This document shows positions 45,465-55,850 of a stretch of DNA of 64,000 bases, in pieces. Position numbers and translations under genes: made by a program. The number at the start of each line of letters is the position of its first letter. Positions within the stretch are counted from its first letter, which is position 1. This DNA is from Pisaster brevispinus (lineage: Eukaryota > Echinodermata > Asteroidea > Forcipulatida > Asteriidae), in assembly GCA_023634235.1 (NCBI GenBank), contig JAMKCF010000001.1, forward strand, positions 3,216,106 to 3,280,105, read 5' to 3'. The notes below the pieces were generated by a model. It was given only the letters and a program-made list of their open reading frames with translations. It ran no database searches and was not told where the DNA came from.

Positions 45465-45530
45465 TTAGTGGCCTGACGTTTCGACCCTAGCAGAGTCTTC
45501 TCGAAGGCTAAATGACAAGACTACCAACAT
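45465..45530. repeat. Short dispersed repeat (GACGTTTCGACCCTAGCAGAG)
   Basis: The segment GTGGCCTGACGTTTCGACCC...CTTCTCGAAGGCTAAATGAC resembles a widespread animal repeat motif I recall from other genomes. Only one copy is in the window, so the call rests on memory. Confidence 0.4.
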
Positions 45531-45987
45531 AAACAGGAATACATGTATGTGTACTGATGTAACAAAAGCAGTCAAGTGGAAATAGTTGATGGAGATGAAA
45601 ATACACAGAGAAAGCAGGAGGCTGAACAGAAAGGAGGGTAACAAAAGGGAGGGGGATTGGGAGATGGTTGACCACAAGAGGTGGGGAACACAAAGGACAG
45701 AATCAATTATGGGGAGAGGGAGAGATACATGCAGGGTTCTGCCCACGGTGGTCGGTGCCGGAAAACCCGCCCGGCACTCATGATTCCCCGCCCACCACTG
45801 ACGGAATTTTCTCTTTTTCCGCCCACCACAAATTTTCAAATTGTGTGAATTAACTTAATTGCCAAATTAAATTATTGCCAAATTATTAATTATTTAACTT
45901 AATATGTAGGTTTTTCAAAGAAAATATACCGGTAAATTCAAGATATCCAGCTCGTTTTCTGTCAAGAAAGTCCCTAGTCTTGGTATT

Positions 45988-46372
45988 TTGATAAACAAAC
46001 AGCGCTGGTTGGCATGGCCCGCCGAATGTTAGTAAAACGTTCAATCGTGTTAACAGATGTTTCAAAAGAAAAGGTCTATAGACCTTTCTTTTGCAACGTC
46101 ACAGCCCAAGATTTTGCCAACCCAGGCTGGAAAACCATGGAAAGCCATAAATGCAAAACAAAAACAGATAACTACAGTTTGTAACAATGGTACACACATA
46201 TTAAAAAATAGTGTTGAATTTATTGGAAACAAAGCAACCGATCATGGGAGGTGTTTTATTTAATTAATAGTTTGTCGAAAATGTTGAATTTCGTTAAAAC
46301 ATCTGTTAACACGATTGAATGTTTTACTAACATTCGGCGGTCCATGCCAACCAGCGCGGTTTGTTTATCAAC
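45988..46372. mobile_element. 385-bp element with about 77-bp TIRs
   Basis: Left arm 45988-46064 (TTGATAAACAAAC...AACAGATGTTT) and right arm 46296-46372 (AAACATCTGTTAAC...GTTTGTTTATCAA) are inverted copies with few mismatches. The centre includes a small palindrome AAAAGGTCTATAGACCTTTC. The open frames inside are by-products. Confidence 0.88.
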
Positions 46373-46869
46373 AATGGAAAGGTCTATACGAAGCTCGTGT
46401 CCTTTTCAATTTGGTCAGTGTGGTGGTCAGTCAAGCTCCGGACACTGATAAAACCATGTACAAAAAGGCATACGTTGTTCATTGCACATAAAAGTACATA
46501 GTGGTCGTCTCGCTGAAGTCTGCGCTTTATCTCGGTGGAGTGAAACAAAAACTAATAACAAACTTGTCTTCTCATTTTTGGCGTTCAGACTGTTCCAGTG
46601 GATTTATTATTTCAGGACGACAAGAAAATTTTAACGTCACCATCTCATCATCATTCTACTGCCTGTCTTGAATTGTCAGTAATTATGTGTGTTTATTTCT
46701 ACCTGCACACCGGTGAGTACACGTAAAGGTTTGTTTTTGTAACATAGCGAAGAGGAAGTTAGTTTTAATAGCACACTAGATCTAGTCATGGAGGTCTACA
46801 AAAACAATGTATGAAGCCACCTCAGTTGGTAAAGCCCATCGAATCATGCATGTTGTAAGGAATTAGGCC

Positions 46870-47290
46870 AAGGTGGTGATGGTCCAAGATATCATATAAC
46901 CTCTAGAAACCATCCCGCAACGTTCGATCTGGAAATAAACATCTTCTTCAAGAAGTATACATTTTCATCGCACCTGGGGGACAGACTATTCTCCGTTGCA
47001 GCACCACATCTCTGGAGTCAGCTACCTCTTCACATTAAAACCTCAGCTACTATCCACTCATTCACTCGTCTCTCAAAACACACCTCATTGTAATCACTCA
47101 TTGAAAACAAGTTTCCAAAAACACGGGTAAACACACCTCATGCCATCAAAAGCATTCTGTGTTCTTAAACTGATGTTTTGATGCATTTCCCTTTTGCTTT
47201 CTTGTTTGATTGTACACCGCCTTGATGAGCACCTTTGGTGGGTATGTGTGCTTTGCAAGGCTTCGTTTTCATTATTTTTTTTTCGTATTT
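46870..47290 (+). mobile_element. LINE 3' fragment, second copy
   Basis: One frame reads GDRLFSVAAPHLWSQLPL, the same C-terminal signature as at 26887, followed by a stop and a 3' UTR (CACCGCCTTGATGAGCACC). A frameshift separates it from the preceding coding part (SRNVRSGNKHLL). It is 5'-truncated and belongs to a different subfamily from the first. Confidence 0.75.
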
Positions 47291-47369
47291 ATGGAAAGCA
47301 GTATTATTTTTGTCACAATATATCTCATTTTATCACGTCATTTGAGTAATGCCCCTTCGGCTACAATTC

Positions 47370-47715
47370 AAAGGCACGCAGAAAGTTAAAACATCTTTAT
47401 CCGACAATTCAAAAGGGACACGTGGGAGAGCAAAGGGAGTCTAGAAATCTTGATCTGTCATAAGTAGAAGATGGATGAATGTGGAGAACAAAAGAGGGAC
47501 TTTAAAATCTTTATCCGACAAGAAAAACAAGTAACAAAAATAAAATGATAAAAAAATAAAGGGGTGGGGAGTAAATTGTGAAATGAGTATCATCAAGGGG
47601 CGCAAAAGTCATTGAACGATAAAGGCACGAAAGAGCCAGAAGAAGAGATAAACAAGTAACACAAAAAAATTTAAGAAAAATAAAGGGGTGGGGAGTAAAT
47701 TATGAAATTACGATT
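47370..47715 (+). repeat. Direct-repeat block 1 flanking the 48.1-48.6 kb ORF
   Basis: AAGGCACGCAGAAAG, CCGACAATTCAAA, TAGAAATCTTGATCTG and CATAAGTAG recur at 48905-49075. Within the block, AATAAAGGGGTGGGGAGTAA occurs twice (47557, 47679), about 120 bp apart. Confidence 0.7.
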
Positions 47716-47828
47716 CTTAACCAATCAAACTGCTCCGTCCAATTTTGGTAGCAAGTCCAATTGCATGTGTACAAAGCTGGGTTCAAGTTATTCAAGACGG
47801 TAATTGCGACTGACTCACACACATATTG

Positions 47829-47898
47829 GGATCGAGGATGTGTGTACCGTCCCCGCAACTAGACCGCACAACAATTACCGACTTGATTTCAAGACTAG
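47829..47898 (+). repeat. About 72-bp dispersed duplicate, copy 2
   Basis: Second copy of the sequence at 43515, lacking the extra CGTA. Confidence 0.85.
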
Positions 47899-48116
47899 AA
47901 AGAACCAGAAGAAGAAGAGACATCGATGTGAAGTAACAGGACTAACAGATAATAATGTTAAACAATTATTACTGGTAATAAGAAATCAACATCATGATAA
48001 TAGTTTTTTTGTTAAATTTTATTTCGAACAGACATTTAAACAGACTTAGATATAATCTCTTTTTTGAATATGTGGTAGCTCTAAAAAGAGCCGGTTTGTT
48101 GATCTTGAGTATCTAC

Positions 48117-48609
48117 TTACCAGTTTCTTGATGCCTTGGCCAATAGCCTTGGTGGCACTCCCGGGACAGTTCTCTCCGAAAGTATATCACAGGCATAGTT
48201 TAAACTATACCTGTGACCAAGTTCGGGGATAACTATCCCGGGGTGGTTGTGATTTACCACCAGGACATCAAGAAACTGGGAGTAGAACTCCGGAGGGAGT
48301 ACATCTACCGCCCTTGACCTTATCTGGCCGGTCCATCGAAAATATCGGGCACCGCCCGCCAAAAGTTAAAGGGGATGACTCCCTCATTTGTCCAAGCAGG
48401 TAGACCATGTAGGCCGTGTTTCCGGAGCGACGAGCGGCGGCCTTATACGCTGCTTCTTCCGAAACAAGATCCTCCCTCGAAGATCTGACTATATTTAGCC
48501 CGAACCGTCCTCTCCACTCTTGATTTGCGGACGCCCTCCATTCCTCAAGTTGAGGGATGGATGCGGTGCCGACTTGTTGGTAAAACAGAAACTCGCTCTG
48601 GTTAGCCAT
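48117..48609 (-). pseudogene. Unidentified protein, frameshifted ORF with TATA promoter
   Basis: An ATG at 48609 opens a frame starting MANQSEFLFYQQVGTASIPQ that stays coding-like for about 80 codons. Reading then appears to move through two other frames (near 48375 and 48315). The last part contains FYSQFLDVLVVNHNHPG and LNYACDILSERTVPG and ends near 48117 at AACTG followed by GTAAGT, a possible splice donor. I recognise no family. It lies 0.8 kb from the Polinton polymerase, in divergent orientation, and is bracketed by direct repeats. It may therefore be an accessory gene of that element, a separate element's gene or a host exon pair. Confidence 0.45.
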
Positions 48610-48665
48610 CTTGAGTCTTGAATTCTTGAATCGGGAAATGATACCCTGAATGAAGATGGGGGCGT

Positions 48666-48671
48666 TTTATA
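48666..48671 (-). promoter_or_regulatory. TATA box of the 48.1-48.6 kb ORF
   Basis: On the minus strand GTATAAAAC lies about 60 bp before the ATG and about 30 bp before CTTCATTCAGG, a plausible initiator. Spacing fits a Pol II core promoter. Confidence 0.45.
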
Positions 48672-48904
48672 CACTTTCATATGTTTACTGTGCCACTATG
48701 ACTCTGAAGTTTTAGATCGTCACCAACCCTAGAATAAGACACTAATCAGGTACCCGAGCGTCTTCGAAGTTAATTACTTCTTCGCCATTATAACGTGGGG
48801 TAAAAGGGTAATGGGAGGTTAATTATCCTGCTTTGGCAAATCTCAGTGGAGGGTAATGGAGGTTAATTATCTTGCTTTGGTAAATCTAAGCGAAGGGTTA
48901 ATCC

Positions 48905-49075
48905 AGGAACAAAGGCACGCAGAAAGGTAAAAATCTTCATCCGACAATTCAAAGGGAGTCTATAGAAAAACTTGATCCGACAACTGGAGAGGGATTATTG
49001 TATGGGACAAAAGGACCTAGAAATCTTGATCTGACATAAGTAGTGATGGAGGAATGGAAAAGCTTCATCCGACTT
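48905..49075 (+). repeat. Direct-repeat block 2
   Basis: Partner of the block at 47370, with the same word order and about 80 percent similarity by eye. Confidence 0.7.
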
Positions 49076-49376
49076 TTCTAAAGCAAACAAAATTGAAAAC
49101 ACAAAATTAAAAGTTGTATATAATATTCACATCAGACTCGATTAAACTCATCAACTGTAACATCATATTAAGTTTCTTCTCTAGCGGGCATCACTTTACA
49201 TGTATGACGGTTGATTTCATACTAGTTGGATAGTAAAACTTGATTTCTAGTAGATGAAGGAGTACCATGCCATGGTTGGTTTCTGTGTTGTAAACAGGGT
49301 GGTAACATCCTATGACCATCTCACAAACACCAAGAACTTAATATCAATAACAATCTTCTGACGTTAACCACAAAAA

Positions 49377-52056
49377 ATGTTTGTGAATCTGCAAAATATT
49401 GATTCGCTTCAATATGAAGATTGTGTATTTCTGATACAGTTTTTCAAACTAACCGATGAAGAAAATAGTGCAATTTCTTCTCGTATGGCAGATCTTCAAC
49501 TCATGCAGTTATTTGGGATAGATGAGCATGACAAAGATTTAGGAGAACATTCACAATCTAATCTGTGTGATCAACTCTTATTTGGAGACGATGAACAAAT
49601 TATTTACCATTTTACTCATTATGAGAACGATTTGACGCAAGATAAAGTTTTTGGTTTTCCAGACCTTACATTTAACGTCGAGGTGATTCCATCTCTCCAA
49701 CGAGGTGGGGAAACAGACCATGTGCAGAGTTATATAGCGATGGTGATGATTTAATCAATCATTTTTTCAAACGATAGAGTCAGTAAAGGATTGGAACCCG
49801 GAACCAGTGGAATTGTAGGTGAAAGCAGAGCCCAGAGACAGGATGGCGCAGATCTTTTAAATATGGAGATGGACGCTTGGAATATCTCGAGTGAGGACGA
49901 AGAAGAAGAATCACCATCTCATCCAAGAGCTTTGAGGGCTTCGAGAAAGAGAACGACTTCAAATGGAGACACCTCAGACGGAGAACCGGAACGAAAGAAG
50001 CGTCGTGCTACACAGTTTTTTGATATTGTGAGTGTAAACGAGAGATTTGTTTAAAACATTCAAGCTTATACTTACGATTATAACGTACGTTTTCGTAATT
50101 TGGATGATTTAAGTTTTGAACAGGTCTTACCGAGATTAGCTTCTTTTTTCGAAAGCTTGTTTGAGATTATAGGAAGTGATGTACAACCCGATGAGATGGT
50201 GCGATTAGTGTTTGATTCACCAGTCTTAAACTTCCCCATTTCGCTACCTTTCCTGTTTGTGAATGATTTAACAGTAGAGAGATTTCTTTTCAGGATTGAG
50301 CAGGTGTTACAATCATGTAAATTTATCAAACTGGATGAAACGGTGCATATCAATTTCATACATTTGAAACTGGAAAAAAGGGGGAAATCAAACAGCCCAA
50401 GAAATCTAAAATCACTTGATGAGCTCTATGCGAGTTGTAGAAGTTTAGTTAAGATTAAGGATGAGCGGGGAACCTGTCTCGGTAGGGCAATTGTAATTGG
50501 TAAAGCCCTCTATGAGAAAGATGGAAATGCCTTAGAATATCTTCTCAAAGGCAGAAAACCTCTAGATGCGATGACGAGAGAGATATATAAAGAGGCTGGG
50601 GTTGCTGAAGGAACACTTGGTGGGATAGAAGAGTTGCAAAAATGTCAGGACGTGTTACAGTTGTACTGGTTAATAGTATTGTCCCGCGCAGGTGTTGATC
50701 CATTCAAGAACTGCATGACTATAGCCTCAGCCTGTAATTTAGTTTTTCGCAGAAACTTCCTAAGGCCTAATACCATTGGGGTTTTTTCACCCAATGAATA
50801 CTATCTACCAATAATCCCCCAGCATATTGTAGGAAAGCTAATGTTCCCATTGTGTAGGACGTGTCCTGAAACGCTTCAGCAAACACCCAGCAGGCATAGC
50901 GATGACGAAAGGGTATTACCCGGTACCTTTGTCTCCATTGAATTAGATAAGGCCGTACAGGATTTAGGGTACTGTGTTCGGACAATTCAGTGTGTTTGGC
51001 ACTTTCCAGAACAAGAGATTTATGATCCAGTTACCAAAACAGGTGGATTATTTACAAAGTACATATATACTTTTTTGAAGATAAAACAAGAAAGTTCAGG
51101 GTTGCCCTCACGGTGTAAAAATGAGGATGATATACTCGCATACATTAAGGAGTATGAGAGTAACGAGGGTATTCAATTAGACAGGAAAAACATAGAGAAA
51201 AACGTAGGGCTACGCGCACTCGCAAAACTTATGCTCAATAGTTTCTGGGGGAAGTTCTGACAGCGTGAAAATATGCCTCAAACCGAAATTGTATCAGAGC
51301 CTTCAGAGTTGTACAAACTTTTGCATGTTCAGGACAAGACTGTCAATCACGTCCAATTTTTTAACGATGAATTGGCAGAGGTATACAATTACAGAATGAG
51401 GAGGAATTTGTCACATCAAATTCTCGTACAAATGTAGAAATTGCTGCTTTCACGACGGCTCATGCACGTCTGAAGCTCTACTCGGTCTTGGAAAAATTAC
51501 AGGGAAGATCATTTCACCATGATACTGACAGTGTAATTTTTTGAGCACGAAAAAATTAATATAACCCCCCTCTTGGTGATTATCTAGGTGAGCTTACAAA
51601 CGAAATAAGTCCGAAGGATGATATCGAGTGTTTTGTTTCCGGTGGCCCTAAAAATTATGCCTACCGTTTAGATTCTGGGAAAAACGTGCTGTAAAGTCAG
51701 AGGTTTTACATTGAATTTTAGAAACAGTCAAAAAATAAACTTCGACTCTGTAGTCCACTTGGGTAAAAAACACAAACGAACCGAGCATAAGAGTGACAAA
51801 CCCCTACTCTCCTAAAGTGTTATTCAGTCTGTTCGATTGAAATTAGGGACAAAATTGTCTGCAGGTGTCACTAGTTTCCATTGATTAGAGTGAACTTCAA
51901 TCTAAAACTTTGAGAGAGTATCAGATTACGAGGAATGCAAAAGAGAAACAAATAGAGACAAAAACTCAAACGAAAGATTATAAAGTGTGTTATAATAAGA
52001 GAGTCATTTTGCCCAATTATGATACAGTACCTTGCGGGTACAAGTTTGAATAAGAG
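49377..52056 (+). pseudogene. Polinton/Maverick-type family B DNA polymerase, decayed
   Basis: This is the remnant of a protein-primed-type (DNA_pol_B_2) replicative polymerase. Order: acidic leader and a basic NLS-like ERKKRR (49791-50050), which may belong to it; N-terminal domain from about 50010; TIASACNLVFRRNFL; KLMFPLCRTCPE; TFLKIKQE; motif B region LRALAKLMLNSFWGKF (to 51257); the motif C region, reading HHDTDSV at about 51515; then SGGPKNYAYRL and VRGFTLNF; and the C-terminal KRVILPNYDTVP near 52020. Breaks: in-frame stops at 49752, 50052, 51258, 51542 and 51557, and frameshifts near 51395 and 51690. Between VFSPNEYY and KLMFPLCR (about 50800-50820) roughly 200 residues present in relatives, including motif A, seem to be missing. 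It cannot be active. A protease and a capsid-type pseudogene follow on the other strand. Confidence 0.85.
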
Positions 52057-52198
52057 CGGTTGTAAACGTCCTACTGCTCTCAGTTCCTCGGTTGTTACCA
52101 TGGCATACACACGTACTTCACGCGGTGTAGATTTGTCTTCACCTCTGAGTCGTTTTATATTAGTAAACTAATCGTTGTATATTAGTAATCATGATATC

Positions 52199-52545
52199 AT
52201 GACTTGGAATAAGAATGACAAGCTTGTTTACGAGGGTAATGTAGTGAAAGTCTCCAATATCGTAGATTTAGTTAATGATACTTTTAAGAAGTAAAAAAGG
52301 ATTCAATCCATATGGGTGGCAGTATTTTGTACGTGGTTTGGCCAAATCGAATGCACCCGAGAGTATGATTGGAAATGAATCTCGAAGAGATGTCGTCAGA
52401 CAAAATTAAACAGAGTGGTGTTGTTAAGCCACGGACGTTGCCCACACCCGAACTAAAAGGGAGTGAAAGCACACCAAGAAGGCGTAAACATACCTTACCA
52501 CACCCCAATAAACCTATGAAACGTTTTCAATGGCAAACATTGTAA
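52199..52545 (+). pseudogene. Polinton-associated small ORF, frameshifted
   Basis: It begins at an ATG 140 bp after the polymerase remnant. The first segment contains VSNIVDLVNDTFKK and stops at 52292. A shifted frame continues with NPYGWQYFVRGLAKSN. A further shift near 52375 leads to PRTLPTPELKGSE, a basic RRRKHTLPHPNKP tail and a stop at 52543. I recall similar IVDLVND...FNPxGW proteins beside such polymerases in invertebrate elements, but their function is unknown to me. The basic C-terminus suggests nucleic-acid binding (inference). Two or three frame breaks make it non-functional. Confidence 0.6.
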
Positions 52546-52877
52546 TAAGTTTAGTTGTAAAAAAAGTGTGTTTAGTAGGTTAAGCTTGTTTGGTGGTGAT
52601 TTTACTTATGTTAGAAATTAATAAATGTAATGTACACTAGAAAGAAAATAACACGAGTTAAAAACAATAATCAAGTTTATGTTATTGAATAAACCGATAC
52701 ACTGTATATACAATTGAAAATAATTTGTGTCCTTTTTCGCTTTCTTCCGTTTGTTTTATTTTATTTTAAACTACTACTACTATCCTTTATAGAGGTCTAC
52801 TCTTTCGAGGAATATTTAAACTTTTTTTCAAACTTATCAAATCTTTACTTAGTTTTTTTGACTTTGTTTTTTTTTTT
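52546..52877. other. AT-rich gap between convergent pseudogenes
   Basis: The T-rich sequence between the plus-strand ORF and the minus-strand protease is where both transcription units would terminate. AATAAA occurs near 52688. The hydrophobic plus-strand frame at 52714-53040 is the antisense of the protease plus T runs. Confidence 0.5.
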
Positions 52878-53410
52878 CTATTTTTTTTTTAAGGTAATGT
52901 CTTTTTTTCTTACGCAAATCTGGTTATGTATAAATTCAAAGTCTGAAACTGGTACATTTACATCGTACCTTTCTTCAATAAAATCATGCACTAGGGCGTC
53001 GTTTATAAAAGGGTCCTCAGTGAAAACAGATCTTATTTAACGAAACACCCCTACTTCTATGTAAAAGATAGAAAAGACAGAATTGGCCACAAACTGAACT
53101 TGTCAGTGATTGTAAACACGTTGAATTATAGGTATAACCAGTACTGGGTTTTTTTTTGTTTCAAGAACTGTTCAAAAAAATACGCCATAGAACCGAGGCA
53201 TCATGCCAAATGAGTCAAAGAACTCTGCTCTTTTGTTACTGTCTAAGTAGATTGCAGGCCAATGAGTGCCAGTCTTTTCACTCGTATCAGTGTTGCCTAT
53301 TATTACATAGGGATAAGTGCGTACTGTCGGTAGTCTATCGGCCGGGAACACACCTCCTAGTCTGGTGTTTGTAAATTCATCCTCAGTTAATACCCGCAGA
53401 AGCTATCCAT
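52878..53410 (-). pseudogene. Polinton adenain-like cysteine protease (PRO), decayed
   Basis: On the minus strand from about 53410 the frame reads VLTEDEFTNTRLGGVFPADR, then VIIGNTDTSEKTGTHWPA with the catalytic-type His, then AEFFDSFGMMP with the acidic partner. These are the hallmarks of adenovirus-type (C5/Ulp1-like) proteases carried by Polintons, where they probably process capsid proteins. The C-terminal part FTEDPFINDALVHDFI and VPVSDFEFIHNQIC is also typical. Breaks: a stop at 53172 caused by a T-run length change, further stops near 53113 and 53041, and no recognisable Cys-Gly-Gln-type nucleophile motif in between (the site reads VANSVFS). It starts 25 bp after the capsid gene's stop, which suggests co-transcription. 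Confidence 0.8.
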
Positions 53411-53566
53411 TATGAAGTTAATTAGATTTTTTAATTAGTTTGAGTAGTCAATCAGGACATTTCTAGAGCTGTCCACCTCGATAATTGACTCAAATTCACA
53501 GTACGCCATTACGTTCACTGTTGTCAAAAGCGCAGCATCAAACACGAGTTCAAGCCGGAGATTACT

Positions 53567-53930
53567 TAGACTGGTCCCCTGTCTTTATCCGCAAAGATAA
53601 AGACAGGCACTGGTTTTACAGACCCAATGATTTCATTGGATACAACGATTTCATTGGCTAAACGTGCTGTGACGTAAGCTTTGCATGTCTGTGTTATGAT
53701 TGGTCGAGGTTACGAGGTGATGTAGTTTGTCAGCTTGCACTTTCGATCGTCTGCTGCATGCAACTCGGTCGTTGTTTTATTTACCAAGTAATGTGAACGT
53801 ACGTGTGAATTGACTGCGAGTCTTCGTGTGAAACGAATGGTAGGTCAAAGGTACATCTGCCAACATCCGGTCTGGCAGGTATCTGGCGTTATTCACGAGC
53901 CTCGAAGTGTGACGTCAGATGTTCGGGCCA
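53567..53930 (+). mobile_element. Family C element inserted in the capsid pseudogene (364 bp, 9-bp target duplication)
   Basis: GAGATTACT is repeated exactly at 53558-53566 and 53931-53939. The duplicated bases are capsid codons, so the gene reads through when the element and one copy are removed. Starts TAGACTGGTCCCCTGTC and ends GATGTTCGGGCCA. A 9-bp duplication is typical of Mutator-like transposons but not exclusive to them. Confidence 0.93.
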
Positions 53931-53970
53931 GAGATTACTCCTCTTCACTAAATTGAAATGAGGGCCGTTT

Positions 53971-55055
53971 GTATGGTGGCCCTGAAGGGACATCGCACAT
54001 CGCAAATATCTTTGCAAATATTTGCGATGTCGCAAATATCTTTGCAAATATCTTTGCAAATATTTGCGACGTCGCAAATATCTTTGCAAATATTTGCGAT
54101 GTCGCAAATATCTTTGCAAATATTTGCGATGTCGCAAACATCTTTGCAAATATCTTTGCAGATATTTGCGATGTCGCAAATATCTTTGCAAATATCTTTG
54201 CAAATTTTTGCGATGTCGTAAATATCTTTGCAAATATCTTTGCAAATATTTGCGATGTCGCAAATATCTTTGCAAATATCTTTGCAGATATTTGCGATGT
54301 CGCAAATATTATTGCATACTTGGTCGCATACTTCGTCGCATAGTTTGCATATTTGTGTCGGATATTTTTTCAAGAGCCTAGAGGGTTGTTTGGGTCCCAG
54401 CCTTCATTCCTTTAACATGTACACACGGGTGGATTGGCGGGAACCAGATTGGCCACGTTTACTTACGGGTTTAATTCCATAATCGCAACTTTAGTGAAGT
54501 TGCTATTTTATCATACCAGAAGTTGAACATATTGATGAAGGAAGACAGGGCGTATGCAGCTGCAAGGCAGTCGTGGATCCGGTGGGATTTGTTTATTTCA
54601 TCTGAAAGATAGCTGGCGCTCTCGCTGCACTGTGTACATAGTAATGGAATGAAGGCTGGGAGCCATACAGCCCTCTAGGCTCTTGAAAAAATATCCGACA
54701 CAAATATGCAAACTATGCGACGAAGTATGCGATCAAGTATGCAATAATATTTGCGACATCGCAAATATTTGCAAAGATATTTGCAAAGATATTTGCGACA
54801 TCGCAAATATCTGCAAAGATATTTGCAAAGAAATTTGCGACATCGCAAATATTTGCAAAGATATTTGCAAAGATATTTGCGACATTGCAAATATCTGCAA
54901 TGATATTTGCAAAGATATTTGCGACATCGCAAATATTTGCAAATATATTTGCGACGTCGCAAATATTTGCAAAGATATTTGCAAAGATATTTGCGACATC
55001 GCAAATATTTGCAAAGATATTTGCGATGTGCGATGTCCCTTCAGGGCCACCATAC
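53971..55055. mobile_element. 1,085-bp palindromic element inserted in the capsid pseudogene, 4-bp target duplication
   Basis: Starts GTATGGTGGCCCTGAAGGG and ends CCCTTCAGGGCCACCATAC; the arms (to 54417 and from 54640) are inverted copies. Each arm contains a tandem of TTTGCAAATATTTGCGATGTC-type units, then TATGCGACGAAGTATGCGA, then CTAGAGGGCTG-like sequence. GTTT flanks both ends and belongs to the capsid reading, so it is the target duplication. The unit length is a multiple of three, so many frames are open on both strands, but none is a gene. Confidence 0.92.
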
Positions 55056-55514
55056 GTTTGAGAGGTCGGGGGTGAGATCAAAAGCAAAGAGAGAATATCC
55101 AGATTCGTAATCCTCGCGGCTAATTCCATTCCCTGAGTCTGCATACTCAGCATTTGTACCAGAAAATAGAGACTGATAAGCCATTATATAGGCGTCAACC
55201 TCTGTAATGATCTACCTGGAGTCTGCTCGTTATCTACATAGAGTCCCAGAAAATGTATACCATTGTGTTTAAAATTGAATGGGTTCTTTGTATAACTCCC
55301 ATTGTACGCGGAATAAATCGACCATAGCAATAATTACCCGCTTAGGAATTTGGCCTGTAGAAACAGGTTCTCTCTTGTAAAGGATTGATTACCCTGGGGT
55401 ATGGAAAATGTTTTTACTTCCACTCTTCGTATAGGATACTTGGCGCTTGTGGTCTGCAAAGTGTTTACGAGCCAAACTAACTGCCGGACTTATCATCACC
55501 TTTCTCACACAGAG

Positions 55515-55850
55515 CAAGGGCGTCGATCGCTACTGAAAAGTAGGGGGACGGGCGAGCAAGTCTTGAAAAAATACATCTTACATAATAGGCCCAAAATACC
55601 ATTCTGCGCGTGGTCCATCAGAAAAAAAGATGAAAATGAAAAAAAACATTTCACCGTTTGTTCGCTATTCTTTTATTTGAACAAAAAGTGTAATGAAATA
55701 TTAAATAAAGAAAATGGTGTTAATTTTGTTGCATATTTCTAATGAACAGTCAATCAAAAAGTGGGGGGGGGGCATCTGATATGCTGTCCCCTCCAGTCTA
55801 AAAAGTGAGGGGGACATGTCTCCCCCGTCCCCCACCCATCGACACCCTTG
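55515..55850. mobile_element. hAT-like MITE inserted in the capsid pseudogene (336 bp)
   Basis: Ends CAAGGGCGTCGATC and CATCGACACCCTTG form a 13-bp inverted repeat with one mismatch. Flanking ACACAGAG and ACATAGAG are an 8-bp duplication with one mismatch. CAAGG termini plus an 8-bp duplication fit the hAT superfamily. The mismatch suggests it is the oldest of the three insertions. The plus-strand open frame at 55401-55742 crosses its boundary and is spurious. Confidence 0.85.

Noticed and set aside
45465..45839. 124-codon minus-strand hydrophobic frame
   Set aside because: Hydrophobic stretches come from purine/pyrimidine-skewed DNA, and the left end is a dispersed repeat.
53948..54381. Long overlapping open frames of 120-140 codons on both strands
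   Set aside because: Produced by tandem units whose length is a multiple of three inside a palindromic element; repetitive peptides only.
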